DNA of 64,000 nt, taken from Vibrio tapetis subsp. tapetis (GTDB lineage Bacteria > Pseudomonadota > Gammaproteobacteria > Enterobacterales > Vibrionaceae). The position numbers and the translations under genes are program-made. Below the pieces are notes generated by a model. It was not told where the DNA came from, made no database searches, and was given only the letters and a program-made list of their open reading frames with translations. How positions within the stretch are numbered: position 1 is the stretch's first letter; each line of letters begins with the position of its first letter. Location of the stretch: assembly GCF_900233005.1 (NCBI RefSeq), contig NZ_LT960611.1:620001-684000 (forward strand). The letters run 5' to 3'. Of the stretch, positions 11,310 to 20,414 are shown in pieces.

Positions 11310-11552
11310 TTGATTACGCTTTACAGCACGCAAGGGTGCCATCTATGTGAGATGGCATTTGAATTGACTTGCCAGCTCGGAATCGACGGTCTTGTGAAGA
11401 CCGTCGATATTGCTTTTGATGACGCATTGTTTTCTCGTTACGGCGTCACTATACCTGTGCTTCAATACGGCAGCGATGAGCTAGGTTGGCCCTTCACTTT
11501 ACAAGAACTTCAAATTTGGTTAGGAAAACATGGCATTAATTACCATACATAA
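11310..11552 (+). CDS. Glutaredoxin-like protein (DUF836 type)
   Basis: An 80-residue thioredoxin-fold protein with the redox motif CHLC at residues 10-13 (STQGCHLCEMA) and a TIPVL cis-proline segment, both typical of the DUF836 glutaredoxin-like family. It starts with TTG just after GGATTACGGA and overlaps the start of uup by 23 bases, so translation is probably coupled. The chain rlmKL - glutaredoxin-like - uup is common in vibrios. The substrate is unknown. The CxxC pair could equally work as a plain thiol-disulfide oxidoreductase or in redox sensing. Confidence 0.82.
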   Translation: MITLYSTQGCHLCEMAFELTCQLGIDGLVKTVDIAFDDALFSRYGVTIPVLQYGSDELGWPFTLQELQIWLGKHGINYHT

Positions 11553-13434
11553 TGGTCAACTCGCATTTGGTGACCACCCGTTATTAGATAAATCTGATTT
11601 TGCACTTCAAGAAAATGAGCGTGTTTGTCTTGTTGGCCGAAATGGCGCAGGTAAATCAACGCTGATGAAAGTCATTTCGGGCGAAATCATCATGGATGAC
11701 GGCAAAATGCAGGTCACTCAAGATGTTGTTGTTTCTCGTCTAGAGCAAGATCCACCAAGAAACGAAGCAGGCACCGTATTTGATTATGTTTCCGGAGGAC
11801 TTGCTGAAGTCGGCGAGCAGTTGCGGATCTACCACGATCTTCTTGATCTTATGGTTACAGACCCAAGCGATAAGAACATTAATCATTTAGCAAGAGTTCA
11901 AGAGCAACTCGAGCACGCCGGTGCATGGCGTTTTGAAGACCGCATTAAAAACGTAATGGCGTCTCTTAAATTAGATGGGAGCACACTGTTAACAGACCTT
12001 TCCGGTGGTTGGCAGCGTAAAGCGGCCTTAGCTCGCGCGTTGGTTTGTGATCCTGATGTCTTGTTACTGGATGAACCGACTAACCACTTAGATGTAACGA
12101 CCATTGAATGGCTAGAGAACTTTTTGAAAGATTTCCGCGGTTCAATTATCTTCATTTCCCATGACCGTGCCTTTATTCAATCCATGGCGACTCGAATTGT
12201 CGACCTTGATCGTGGCCAATTGAGCAGCTTTCCTGGAAATTACGAAAATTACCTACTTGAAAAAGAAGAGATGCTTCGTGTTGAAGAAATGCAAAATGCC
12301 GAATTCGATAAGAAACTGGTGCAAGAAGAAGTGTGGATTCGTCAGGGCATCAAAGCCCGTCGTACTCGTAATGAAGGCCGTGTTAGAGCACTTAAAGCTC
12401 TGCGTAATGAACGTAGCGAGCGCCGAGAAGTGCAGGGTAAAGCGAACATTCAAATCGATACCTCTGCGCGTTCAGGTAAAATCGTATTTGAAGCTGAAAA
12501 TATTTGCTTCCAGTTTGAAGGCAATAAAATTGTTGATGACTTTAGCTTTAACATCATGCGTGGCGATCGAATTGCACTGATTGGCCCAAATGGTTGTGGT
12601 AAGAGTACGTTACTTCAATTGCTATTAGGTAACCTTCAGCCAGATTCAGGCCGTTTACATTGCGGTACCAAACTTGAGGTCGCGTATTTTGACCAGTACC
12701 GTGAAAAGCTCGATCCTGAGAAAACCGTAATTGACAATTTAGCTGATGGTAAACAAGAAGTGACCGTTGGCGGCCGTGAGCGCCATGCTCTTAGCTATTT
12801 GCAAGATTTCTTGTTTGCACCTAAGCGAGCAAGAACGCCAGTTAAAGCGCTTTCTGGTGGTGAAAAGAACCGTCTATTACTGGCTAAAATCTTCCTTAAA
12901 TCAAACAATCTATTGATTCTTGATGAGCCAACCAATGATCTAGACATAGAAACTTTGGAACTTTTAGAGGATTTGCTTGCCAACTATCAGGGTACTTTGC
13001 TTTTAGTGAGTCACGATCGTCAGTTTGTTGATAACACCGTGATGAGCAGCTGGATTTTTGAAGGTAATGGTAAAATCGAAGAGTTTGTTGGTGGCTATCA
13101 CGATGCCCAGCAGCAACGCTCTCAAGTATTGCAAACACGAGCGCCTGAAAAACCAGCAAAAAGTAAAAAACAAGTTGAGGAAACTCCCAAAACTTCTCAG
13201 CCAGTTGTTAAGGCAAAGAAGTTATCGTATAAGCTACAACGAGAATTGGAATTGTTGCCTCAACGCCTAGAAGATCTAGAGCAAGAGATTGAAGATTTGC
13301 AGGGTCAAGTGAACGATCCTAGCTTCTTTAATAAATCTATCGACGAGACTCAAGCTGTATTGGATAAGTTATCCGCTACAGAACAGGAATTAGAAATTGC
13401 ATTCGTACGCTGGGAAGAGCTGGATGCAATGTAA
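11530..13434 (+). CDS. uup: ABC-F family ATPase Uup
   Basis: A 634-residue soluble protein with two ABC ATPase domains in tandem and no membrane segments, typical of ABC-F. Walker A motifs are GRNGAGKST near residue 36 and GPNGCGKST near residue 353. Signature motifs are LSGGW and LSGGEKN, and both Walker B sequences read LLLDEPTNHLD / LILDEPTNDLD. The C-terminal ~80 residues are a charged coiled coil, the feature that separates Uup from the other ABC-F members and binds DNA. Uup acts on ribosomes and lowers precise transposon excision in E. coli. Its start lies inside the preceding gene. Confidence 0.94.
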   Translation: MALITIHNGQLAFGDHPLLDKSDFALQENERVCLVGRNGAGKSTLMKVISGEIIMDDGKMQVTQDVVVSRLEQDPPRNEAGTVFDYVSGGLAEVGEQLRIYHDLLDLMVTDPSDKNINHLARVQEQLEHAGAWRFEDRIKNVMASLKLDGSTLLTDLSGGWQRKAALARALVCDPDVLLLDEPTNHLDVTTIEWLENFLKDFRGSIIFISHDRAFIQSMATRIVDLDRGQLSSFPGNYENYLLEKEEMLRVEEMQNAEFDKKLVQEEVWIRQGIKARRTRNEGRVRALKALRNERSERREVQGKANIQIDTSARSGKIVFEAENICFQFEGNKIVDDFSFNIMRGDRIALIGPNGCGKSTLLQLLLGNLQPDSGRLHCGTKLEVAYFDQYREKLDPEKTVIDNLADGKQEVTVGGRERHALSYLQDFLFAPKRARTPVKALSGGEKNRLLLAKIFLKSNNLLILDEPTNDLDIETLELLEDLLANYQGTLLLVSHDRQFVDNTVMSSWIFEGNGKIEEFVGGYHDAQQQRSQVLQTRAPEKPAKSKKQVEETPKTSQPVVKAKKLSYKLQRELELLPQRLEDLEQEIEDLQGQVNDPSFFNKSIDETQAVLDKLSATEQELEIAFVRWEELDAM

Positions 13435-13451
13435 TAGGACAAGATGTAATA

Positions 13452-15335
13452 ATGAGTAGTAAAGCATTTAAACTGTCTACTTTAGCTGCCATGGTGATGG
13501 CAGCAACAAGCGCAAATGCTGCCCTCTATACGATAGAGACAGTTTCTGATGCTGATAACGAAAATTTCTCGACAGCGGTTCAAGAGCTAACGAGTGGCGT
13601 TGACTGCTTTAATGGAACGGACTGTTCGACTCAAACCTATAAAGTTGCATCTCGCGGCCGTTTGGGCGAGGCAGGACAGTTTATTAATCATGAGGTCGAT
13701 CTACAGTTTGATAACCGCCTAAACATGGTTTTAGAAAGTGATATTCGCTATCAGTACCTAAAGTACTGTGAGTGGAACTACAAATACGAAACCTGTACCA
13801 ACTGGGCTGATCGCTACACTTGGGGCAACGGTGGTTCTGGCGGTGCAAACAAGGTTATTAATTCTTGGGGCCAAACGTTCAATGCAGATAATAACAATAC
13901 TAAAGGTTATGTCGATGGCATTCGTTTGGATATTCCTACCACGGTCGGTACGGCAAAAACGTCTACCATAACGGGTACTCAAGAGGTTGTGGTCAACTCT
14001 ATTGCTGATAATGGTGATTTAATTGCGAATATCAGTAGTGGATATGTAGCGACTAACTCTGGCAATAGTGGTCGAAATTATAAAAGCCGAGCTATTGTAT
14101 CTAAAAGTGGCGCGGTAACAGAGCTCCCTTCATTTTTGACTTCTGGTATTGGCGTTCTTCTAGCACCAACACGTGCGTTTGATGAATTCGAATATGGCGG
14201 TAAGAGCTATGCTGTTGGTTCGGCTGCAAGTGATGTATTTAACTCGCGTAGTTGTTCTAATACAACGAATCCGGAGGAGAGCTCATCTTGCCAAAATACC
14301 ATTTATAATAGTAAAGCGTCGGTGTGGGACTTGAATACACCTGCACCGATTCAGGTAGCAAATTGGAATGGTTTTAGCGGTACAAGTCCGGGCAATTCTA
14401 ATTCCATCAACTCTAGTATTCGTGGAGCCTCGATTGCTGCAGGCGGAACCTACGATGCTTTACCTGTATTAGCCGGTTACAACGCAACAAATGGCGATAG
14501 CCGGTCTATGTTGCAAGCTGCGGTTTTTTTGCCTAACACGACTGGTTTTACGGTTGCCGCCGATCAATGGACATCAAAAACAGTTGCTGGTACCGAGCTA
14601 AAAAGCGGCAGTGATTGGCTTTACAGTAATTCAACCGCTACAGACATCAACAATAAGCTAGTTGTTATTGGCACAAGCAAGCGTGGTAGCTTCGACTATA
14701 TTCGTGGTAGCAGTAGTACAGGTAATACCGATATCCCAGTACAAAATGGTTCGTTGAACAACCGTTTGTGGGTCGCTGATGCGTCAACTGGAAGCCCGAC
14801 TGCTGACTACCTAAGTGGTGGCATCTTCTTTGATGGCTCTGGCGGTGAAATGGGAGCGATAAACAACTTTAATGAAGTTGTTGGACGCGTTCACGCTGAA
14901 ACGTCTCGTGAAGTTCAAGGTAAAGTGCGTCGTGAACGTGGTTTCATTCTTCCTTATAAAGCTACTGGCATAGCGAATAACCGTAGTGCCATCTTTAATA
15001 ATCAGGCTTGGTGGCTCGATGACTTAACTAATGATGGTAGCCAAAGTGGTACTGCCAATAAGTATCGAATTTTAGACGCTAACGATATTAACGATGCCGG
15101 CATTATTGCAGCTACTGCGGTTTACTGTTCTATTGGTTACAAAACAACATCTCATAACTCTGAGTGTGGCGTAGCAGAAAAGAAAGTAGCGATAAAACTG
15201 ACTCCTATAGATGGGGCAACATCTGCTAATATTCAGGTAAGATCTACAGACTCTAATCCCGTGACCAGACAAGGTGCTGGGCTAGGTTGGTTGTTCTTAG
15301 GCGTGCTAACACTATTTGGTTTCCGCCGTAAATAA
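13452..15335 (+). CDS. DUF3466 family exported protein with C-terminal sorting tail
   Basis: A 627-residue exported protein. An N-terminal signal peptide ends at about residue 23 (SANA before ALYTIE). The body is Asn/Ser/Gly-rich with repeated beta-type segments, as in the DUF3466 family. The C-terminus has a Gly-rich stretch, a ~15-residue hydrophobic helix and FRRK, which looks like a GlyGly-CTERM tail cut by rhombosortase. It would then be released to or anchored at the cell surface. It follows uup by 17 bases and ends in a strong terminator. The role is unknown. The family assignment comes from architecture and gene position after uup. Confidence 0.8.
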   Translation: MSSKAFKLSTLAAMVMAATSANAALYTIETVSDADNENFSTAVQELTSGVDCFNGTDCSTQTYKVASRGRLGEAGQFINHEVDLQFDNRLNMVLESDIRYQYLKYCEWNYKYETCTNWADRYTWGNGGSGGANKVINSWGQTFNADNNNTKGYVDGIRLDIPTTVGTAKTSTITGTQEVVVNSIADNGDLIANISSGYVATNSGNSGRNYKSRAIVSKSGAVTELPSFLTSGIGVLLAPTRAFDEFEYGGKSYAVGSAASDVFNSRSCSNTTNPEESSSCQNTIYNSKASVWDLNTPAPIQVANWNGFSGTSPGNSNSINSSIRGASIAAGGTYDALPVLAGYNATNGDSRSMLQAAVFLPNTTGFTVAADQWTSKTVAGTELKSGSDWLYSNSTATDINNKLVVIGTSKRGSFDYIRGSSSTGNTDIPVQNGSLNNRLWVADASTGSPTADYLSGGIFFDGSGGEMGAINNFNEVVGRVHAETSREVQGKVRRERGFILPYKATGIANNRSAIFNNQAWWLDDLTNDGSQSGTANKYRILDANDINDAGIIAATAVYCSIGYKTTSHNSECGVAEKKVAIKLTPIDGATSANIQVRSTDSNPVTRQGAGLGWLFLGVLTLFGFRRK

Positions 15336-15350
15336 TAAAATTGTAATAAT

Positions 15351-15388
15351 AGGCATGGTTTCACAAAAATGAAACCATGCCTTTTTTG
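15351..15388 (+). terminator. Intrinsic terminator after the DUF3466 gene
   Basis: AGGCATGGTTTCA pairs with TGAAACCATGCCT over 13 bp around a short A-rich loop, followed by T6. Confidence 0.93.
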
Positions 15389-15499
15389 TGTCTTGTGTAT
15401 CTGCTCATTCTGTACAATTCTTAATCATGGAGTAACAAAAACTCCATACGATGTTAATAGTAGTAAATTACGAATTTTAGATTTTGTGAGGACTGTACT

Positions 15500-15673
15500 A
15501 TGAAGAGACAGAAACGTGACCGCCAAGAACGAGCTCAATCTCAAGGTTACAAAGCAGGAGTGAATGGGAGATCTCAAGAGGAGTGCCCATATCAACAAAT
15601 GGAAGCGAGATCGAATTGGTTAGGTGGTTGGCGGGACGCCAGAGATGACAAACAAGCTGGTCTCTATAAGTAA
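15500..15673 (+). CDS. rmf: Ribosome modulation factor
   Basis: A 57-residue very basic protein with the RMF signature: MKRQKRDR, then RAQSQGYKAGVNGRS, then CPYQ and WLGGWRDAR. RMF binds the 30S subunit in stationary phase and drives 70S ribosomes into inactive 100S dimers. The ATG follows GTGAGGAC. It stands alone between two terminators and next to fabA on the other strand, the same neighbourhood as in E. coli. Confidence 0.95.
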   Translation: MKRQKRDRQERAQSQGYKAGVNGRSQEECPYQQMEARSNWLGGWRDARDDKQAGLYK

Positions 15674-15693
15674 ATTACAACCTTCAGAATAGG

Positions 15694-15720
15694 AAAAGGC
15701 CCCTTAATATGGGGCCTTTT
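15694..15720 (+). terminator. Intrinsic terminator after rmf
   Basis: AAAAGGCCCC and GGGGCCTTTT form a 10-bp perfect stem around TTAATAT. A second inverted pair, GCGTTATGTG / CACATAACGC (15721-15757), follows immediately and may serve the convergent fabA transcript. Confidence 0.88.
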
Positions 15721-15815
15721 GCGTTATGTGAGCATTAATATGTATGAGCACATAACGCACTATAACTAAATGGATAGTAACAAAAAAGACAGCCTATTCA
15801 GCTGCCTTTATTGAT

Positions 15816-16334
15816 TTAGAAGTTAGATGTGTCTTGGAATAAACCAACTTTTAAATCTTTTGCTACGTAAATCTCTTTGCCATCAACTAAAACTCGGCCA
15901 TCAGCAAGGCCCATAACAAGGCGACGATTGACAACACGCTTCATATGAATCTCGTAAGTCACTTTTTTCGCAGTCGGTAGGATTTGACCAGTGAATTTCA
16001 CTTCGCCCACACCTAGAGCGCGACCTTTACCTTCTCCGCCAACCCAACCAAGGTAGAAGCCAACTAGCTGCCACATTGCATCAAGGCCAAGACAACCCGG
16101 CATTACAGGGTCACCAGGGAAGTGGCAATCGAAGAACCAAAGATCAGGAGTAATATCCAGTTCAGCTAAGATCAGTCCTTTACCGAAATCGCCTTCAGTT
16201 TCAGACATTTTCGTAATTCGATCCATCATTAGCATGTTTGGTGCTGGTAGTTGCGGGCCTGTAGGGCCAAACAATTCGCCTTGGCTAGAAGCTAGTAGGT
16301 CTTCACGAGTATATGAATCACGTTTATTTTGCAT
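15816..16334 (-). CDS. fabA: 3-hydroxydecanoyl-ACP dehydratase/isomerase
   Basis: A 172-residue protein, the exact usual FabA length when the start [11 protein letters not shown] is used; this ATG follows TTTGGAG at a good distance, so the longer frame to 16394 is not needed. Catalytic residues are visible as His71 in [12 protein letters not shown] and Asp85 in LGLDAMWQ. FabA dehydrates 3-hydroxydecanoyl-ACP and isomerises trans-2- to cis-3-decenoyl-ACP, the branch point to unsaturated fatty acids. It lies 67 bases downstream of the lon-like gene on the same strand, as in E. coli. Confidence 0.97.
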   Translation of the reverse strand: MQNKRDSYTREDLLASSQGELFGPTGPQLPAPNMLMMDRITKMSETEGDFGKGLILAELDITPDLWFFDCHFPGDPVMPGCLGLDAMWQLVGFYLGWVGGEGKGRALGVGEVKFTGQILPTAKKVTYEIHMKRVVNRRLVMGLADGRVLVDGKEIYVAKDLKVGLFQDTSNF

Positions 16335-16400
16335 TATTTTATTACTCCAAAAATACTTATTGGGCATGTTAGTGAACAGCTGTACGCTAAACAAGTCGGA

Positions 16401-18065
16401 TCAGTTATGGTCAAACCACTGTTTAAGTCTCGTAATCAAACCATTAGCCGGGATGTGCCGTTCAAAATCATCAATCCGTTGTGCTATTTTATTTAAAATT
16501 GTGTCTTCATCATCACCACGAAGTGCCTTTCCCGTAAGCAACGGAACCGCTTCATCAACAGATTCCACCGACCAGATATGAAATTTCTCAGCTTTAATCG
16601 CGTTGATGACATCATCGTGTAATGCTAAATGTTTCAAGTTTGTTTTAGGGAGAATCACACCTTGGCCCCCCGTTAAACCTTTGTGCTGGCAGACGTGGAA
16701 GAAACCTTCGATCTTTTCGTTAAGCCCCCCGACAGCTTGAACTCGTCCAAACTGATCAACTGCACCTGTAATAGCAATCTGTTGATTGATCGGTTGTTCA
16801 GAAAGGGCGCTGACTAGTGAACACAACTCGGCAAGTGACGCACTGTCGCCATCCACTTCACAATATGATTGCTCAAATACAATTGATGCCGAGTAAGGTA
16901 AAGGCTCATCTAAATTAAGCGCACTGCTTACAAATGCTTGCATTATCATCATGCCTTTAGCATGAAGATTGCCACCAAGTTCAGCTTTGCGTTCAACGTC
17001 GTTAATGTCGCCGTCACCAAAGTGGATAACACAGGAAATACGTGCAGGTTCGCCGTATGAGATAGGATGGCCAGGTATTTCTACGACAGTCAGTCCGTTA
17101 ACTTGCCCAACTTGCTCACCCTCAGTTTCAATGATGACTTGGCCACCGAGTATGTCGTCGACGGCTCGAAGGGTAAGATAAGACTCTCGATAATACTTAT
17201 GTTCAATTGCGGCTTTAATATGAGCACTAGTTACCGCGTCACCATTAGACTCTAATGCCGATTCAGACAGTAGGGCATTATGCCAAACGGGACTTAATGG
17301 CGCGAAATCTTGGTCTTCACACTGACGGGCGCCAGCGGCAAGTAAAGCGGGCACTGAGTCACAAGTAATATCGGGCAGTTGGAATCGGGTAAGCAAGCCT
17401 TTAACATAACCGAGGTAAGTCGCTAGTGACTCTTCACTGAGCCTGACTTCCAACTCTACTTCACTGAACATACAGAATCCGGTTTGTATGTCTGTGTCGA
17501 AGTAATCAAGGTCACCCATTTGGTTTCGATCGCCAATCACGACGAGCTTCGTATCAAATGTTGATGAGGGTATGGTAATTGATAGGTTTTTACTGTCGGC
17601 GTTGATCGGAGAAACCGCTTCACCAAGTAGTGCCGCTTTTAGTTTGGTCCACATTATCGGATTAGCTAAAATGAGATTAGCAGAAACCATTAGGTAGCCG
17701 CCGTTAGCCTGCTCAAGATAACCTTTGATATGCTGGGTAATATCACCATCTTTCGCTTGGTACAAACCGAATAGGGCATCTGAATCAAGAGACTCAACAC
17801 GAACCACCGGTTTGCCTGCTGCTATATCATTAGAGTCTTGAAGCTGCTTAAATCCATCGACAACCAACTGACGATAAATTGCGTTGTCTGGTGCGTTAAC
17901 TAATAAAACTCGAGTTAAACTGTTGAGTTTGTCGAATCGAGAGATGGCTGATGCAAGGCGCGGCTGAACATCCAAAAACGTTAAGGGTGCTAGCTCGTGA
18001 TACTGAGAAATCACTTGCGCAAATGAATCGTACTGAGGTGTTACTGATTGCCAATTTTCGTGCAT
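16401..18065 (-). CDS. Lon-related ATP-independent-looking protease (YcbZ type)
   Basis: A 554-residue relative of Lon. The C-terminal domain has the serine-lysine protease dyad: Ser in EVDGDSASLAEL and Lys in VGGLNEKIEGF. The N-terminal part lacks a clear Walker A, so the ATPase region is degenerate, as in the E. coli YcbZ / LonH group. It would act in the cytoplasm; the substrates are poorly known. The gene is divergent from matP and upstream of fabA, matching the ycbZ-fabA / matP arrangement in Enterobacteria. The initiating ATG is at 18063-18065. Confidence 0.88.
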   Translation of the reverse strand: MHENWQSVTPQYDSFAQVISQYHELAPLTFLDVQPRLASAISRFDKLNSLTRVLLVNAPDNAIYRQLVVDGFKQLQDSNDIAAGKPVVRVESLDSDALFGLYQAKDGDITQHIKGYLEQANGGYLMVSANLILANPIMWTKLKAALLGEAVSPINADSKNLSITIPSSTFDTKLVVIGDRNQMGDLDYFDTDIQTGFCMFSEVELEVRLSEESLATYLGYVKGLLTRFQLPDITCDSVPALLAAGARQCEDQDFAPLSPVWHNALLSESALESNGDAVTSAHIKAAIEHKYYRESYLTLRAVDDILGGQVIIETEGEQVGQVNGLTVVEIPGHPISYGEPARISCVIHFGDGDINDVERKAELGGNLHAKGMMIMQAFVSSALNLDEPLPYSASIVFEQSYCEVDGDSASLAELCSLVSALSEQPINQQIAITGAVDQFGRVQAVGGLNEKIEGFFHVCQHKGLTGGQGVILPKTNLKHLALHDDVINAIKAEKFHIWSVESVDEAVPLLTGKALRGDDEDTILNKIAQRIDDFERHIPANGLITRLKQWFDHN

Positions 18066-18193
18066 CTTAGGCGCTATGTCTCATGTTAAAAGAGCCAAAG
18101 TATATAGAAAATTGGTGATACGTTATAGTGTTATCTTACAATTGAGCGAAGCAATGAGTAATCCTGAAGAATTTGATTTTGACGTCAGTTTGG

Positions 18194-18206
18194 GTTACGC
18201 TGTCAC
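18194..18206. promoter_or_regulatory. matS-like 13-mer upstream of matP
   Basis: GTTACGCTGTCAC fits the matS consensus GTGACRNYGTCAC at 12 of 13 positions (T for G at position 3). It lies 26 bases before the matP start, where binding could affect matP transcription. The match is seen directly; function is inferred. Confidence 0.45.
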
Positions 18207-18231
18207 ACGTAATTTTTAATGGAATGAGTTC

Positions 18232-18681
18232 ATGAAATATCAGCAGCTAGAAAACCTGGAATGTGGTTGGAAATGGCAGTATCTCGTCAAGAAGTGGAAA
18301 GACGGAGAGGCTGTTACACAATATATCGATACTAGTGAAGATGCCGCTGCTATAGAACAACTCAAGCTACTTGAGCATGAACCGACTAAAGTGCTGGACT
18401 GGATCAGTCAGCACATGTCACCTGAACTTGATAACAAAATGAAGCAAGCGATTAGGGCAAAGCGCAAACGACATTTTAATGCTGAGCAGGTTCACACCAA
18501 AAAGAAATCGATTGATCTTGATTACCGCGTTTGGGAAAAACTCTCGAACAGAGCTGGTGAGTTAGGCTGTACGTTGTCTGATGCAATAGAATATCTATTG
18601 GGTGAAGCATCTCGTAGTGAAAAGGCCAGCCAAAAAGTCGACAGCCTAAAAGAAAATTTGAGTAAGTTGCTATCAGACTGA
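18232..18681 (+). CDS. matP: Macrodomain Ter protein MatP
   Basis: A 149-residue protein closely resembling MatP. It has the N-terminal helical part (LENLECGWKWQYL) and the C-terminal ribbon-helix-helix DNA-binding part (KKKSIDLDYRVWEKLS) followed by a coiled coil. MatP binds matS sites in the terminus, organises the Ter macrodomain and links it to the divisome. The gene sits about 14.6 kb from dif here, close to the region it organises. A near-consensus matS lies in its own upstream region, and a perfect matS lies at 35563. Confidence 0.95.
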   Translation: MKYQQLENLECGWKWQYLVKKWKDGEAVTQYIDTSEDAAAIEQLKLLEHEPTKVLDWISQHMSPELDNKMKQAIRAKRKRHFNAEQVHTKKKSIDLDYRVWEKLSNRAGELGCTLSDAIEYLLGEASRSEKASQKVDSLKENLSKLLSD

Positions 18682-18692
18682 GGAGTTAGTCT

Positions 18693-19004
18693 ATGTTATG
18701 GGTTTTGGTTGTTGCCGCGATTGTGATTTTTTGGCTTGTAGGTGTAGATAGACCACGCTTAAAAATGGAATTCAAAGAAGGGCAGCTAATAAAAGTAAAA
18801 GGGCACTTGCCTGCAACTTTTAAGCATAATTGTTTAGACATAGCACATCGTCAACCATTCTCCGGCGTTATCAAAGTTTATAGTACTCGAAGCGGTGCGA
18901 AGTTAACCTTCTCGAAAACAATCCCAAATAAGATACAGCAACGCGTTAGAAACGTTTTTCCCCATCAAGGCTTTAAAAATGACAGTAGCAAAAAAAGTGC
19001 GTGA
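18693..19004 (+). CDS. DUF3634 family single-span membrane protein
   Basis: A 103-residue protein with one N-terminal membrane helix (LWVLVVAAIVIFWLVGV) and a basic cytoplasmic or periplasmic tail that resembles the DUF3634 family of vibrios. The ATG follows AGGAG and lies 11 bases after the matP stop, so the two genes are likely co-transcribed. The function is not known. The tail holds many Lys and Arg and a beta-type pattern but no catalytic motif. Confidence 0.72.
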   Translation: MLWVLVVAAIVIFWLVGVDRPRLKMEFKEGQLIKVKGHLPATFKHNCLDIAHRQPFSGVIKVYSTRSGAKLTFSKTIPNKIQQRVRNVFPHQGFKNDSSKKSA

Positions 19005-19135
19005 TTTAGCGACCAAACCATCAAGTTGCAATGTAATTACAGCATAAAAAAATGAATACTTTTGTGTTACTCGAATTAACATAATCTTTAGTGCCTAGCT
19101 TCAAATAGACCCCATTATACTGACCCTCTCTAAGT

Positions 19136-19167
19136 AACCGTCGCGCTCATAGTGGCGGTTTTTTTAT
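19136..19167 (+). terminator. Intrinsic terminator 130 bases after the matP operon
   Basis: AACCGTCGC pairs with GTGGCGGTT over nine positions, two of them G-T, followed by T6. It could close the matP transcript or a short RNA starting near 19080; no separate gene is seen. Confidence 0.7.
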
Positions 19168-19189
19168 GCCCGAATAAAAGGAATAGTAT

Positions 19190-19519
19190 ATGTTCGCTCA
19201 TAACCTAGGATTAGTAGCCATTACATGTAGTTTGATTAGCTCGCAAACACTGGCGGATGACTCCCAAATTAATCCAGTCGCAAGAAATATCAAAGCTAAG
19301 ATCGAGCGAAAGGTTAGTGAGTACGACGCACCTTTAACTGGATACTGTGACTTCACCATTGAGATGAAACACGAAGGTAAATTTGCATACATCAAACGGA
19401 TCCGCACCAGTGGAGACGCACAGCTATGCAAAGTAGGTAAAAAATCACTTAAAAAAGGCATGAGATTTCATTATCAAGAACCTGAGAAATTCATCCGCGT
19501 TCAGATAGTAGAAAATTAG
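19190..19519 (+). CDS. Secreted stand-alone TolA domain III-like protein
   Basis: A 109-residue protein with a signal peptide (cut near residue 22, TLA-DDS). The mature ~87 residues follow the pattern of the C-terminal domain of TolA: a helix (ARNIKAKIERKV), then GYC, a beta hairpin with an acidic-Gly turn (MKHEGKFAYIK), then SGDAQLC and a further helix. The two cysteines, 27 residues apart, correspond to the conserved disulfide of TolA III (25 apart in E. coli), and the GDxxLC motif is shared. It lacks the TolA membrane anchor and the long helical domain II. Native TolA III is the co-receptor for filamentous phages. It lies just outside the left phage attachment site. An AAGGAA ribosome site precedes the ATG. 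Confidence 0.65.
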   Translation: MFAHNLGLVAITCSLISSQTLADDSQINPVARNIKAKIERKVSEYDAPLTGYCDFTIEMKHEGKFAYIKRIRTSGDAQLCKVGKKSLKKGMRFHYQEPEKFIRVQIVEN

Positions 19520-19941
19520 TATGCGTTGCACTCAATGGAAACTGGCTTACTGTTTAAATGTACAGTGTCGTGATTTTGGCGTAGATACTTGAACAAATTA
19601 GAGCGTGAAGCTTAGCACGTTGCTAATGTAAGTGGTTGTTAAACATCTATGCAGAAAAATGATTGGTGTAGGATGTGCCCAATAAATTTGGTTCGTCGTC
19701 ATTCATACTCAGTTCTGTCGGCGTAGCTAAACTTTACGCAAACATTAGCTACAGCTTCTAAATAGGCAGGTATCACAAGTCTTGTGATACTGGTAAAAAC
19801 ATTAGCATCCTGATAACTCCTAATCTTGCGTTATATAAGTAAGCTTAGGAGGACATTTTTCAAATAGCTCAATAACAATGGCATGGACCGGATTATTGGC
19901 GGTGAATATGGATTCTGTGGCGGTTACAGAATCATTATCTC
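19520..19941. other. Gene-free stretch left of the attachment site
   Basis: About 420 bases with no credible gene. Only short inverted repeats are seen. An AGGAGG at 19848-19853 is not followed by a start at a workable distance. Confidence 0.5.
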
Positions 19942-20053
19942 AGTGCGCATTATGTGGTCAGATTTATGTTGAAAGCGTGGCGGGCAGTACCATTGCGCCA
20001 GCACTGGCCGCAGCCGCTAGGCTCTTTTAATATAAATCCTGTAATGCGCATTA
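19942..20053 (+). other. CTX-like folded attachment site, left end of element 1
   Basis: The XerC-type arm AGTGCGCATTA (19942-19952), an 11-base centre and a XerD-type arm TTATGTTGAAA (19964-19974) form a dif-like site. An inverted second site follows: XerD-like TTTTAATATAA (20026-20036) and XerC-like AATGCGCATTA (20043-20053). Between them GCGGGCAGT and ACTGGCCGC can pair with one mismatch. In ssDNA this would fold as the forked hairpin known for CTX attP(+). The long centre suggests a hybrid site that Xer no longer resolves. Confidence 0.8.
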
Positions 20054-20149
20054 ATAAGCAACCATTTCTTTATTCCAATTTGGTCTATCCAACTCATTGA
20101 TTTGTTGAAGTTTAACCTCCATATATGTGTTTTTATAGAGGTCTATTAT

Positions 20150-20377
20150 ATGTATACATTTATTGTTTTATCAGGTGAAGGCAGCGAAGATTGGTCACAT
20201 GTTTTTTTGTCTGTAATTCCAGAACCTAATAGCATTCTGCTTTTTGAAGGCAACGAACGACATATTGAAAAAGTAGTTTTGACGAATATGCGAGAAAATA
20301 TGGAGGCTAGGGGTATGAATAATACTGGGATATTACATTTAGAGCCACTTCCTGCGGATTTGGCTGATGTGTTATAA
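20150..20377 (+). CDS. Small unknown protein at the left end of element 1
   Basis: A 75-residue acidic protein beginning MYTFIVLSGEGSEDW. The frame extends upstream to 20102, but the ATG at 20150, after GAGG, gives a compact protein. There is no signal peptide, membrane helix or known motif; an alternating beta/alpha pattern is plausible. It is followed by a strong terminator and lies directly next to the folded attachment site. I do not recognise it. It may be an accessory gene of the satellite, for example a helper-modulating or immunity factor, but nothing in the sequence proves this. Confidence 0.55.
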   Translation: MYTFIVLSGEGSEDWSHVFLSVIPEPNSILLFEGNERHIEKVVLTNMRENMEARGMNNTGILHLEPLPADLADVL

Positions 20378-20414
20378 GGTTCTCTTGTCGTTATCCCAAT
20401 AATGACATGTAACT

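Noticed and set aside
19878..20030. A 50-codon open frame that runs through the left attachment site
   Set aside because: The AGGAGG upstream is 22 bases from the ATG, too far, and the equivalent frame at the second site is stopped inside the dif-like sequence. It is probably a chance frame through structured DNA.
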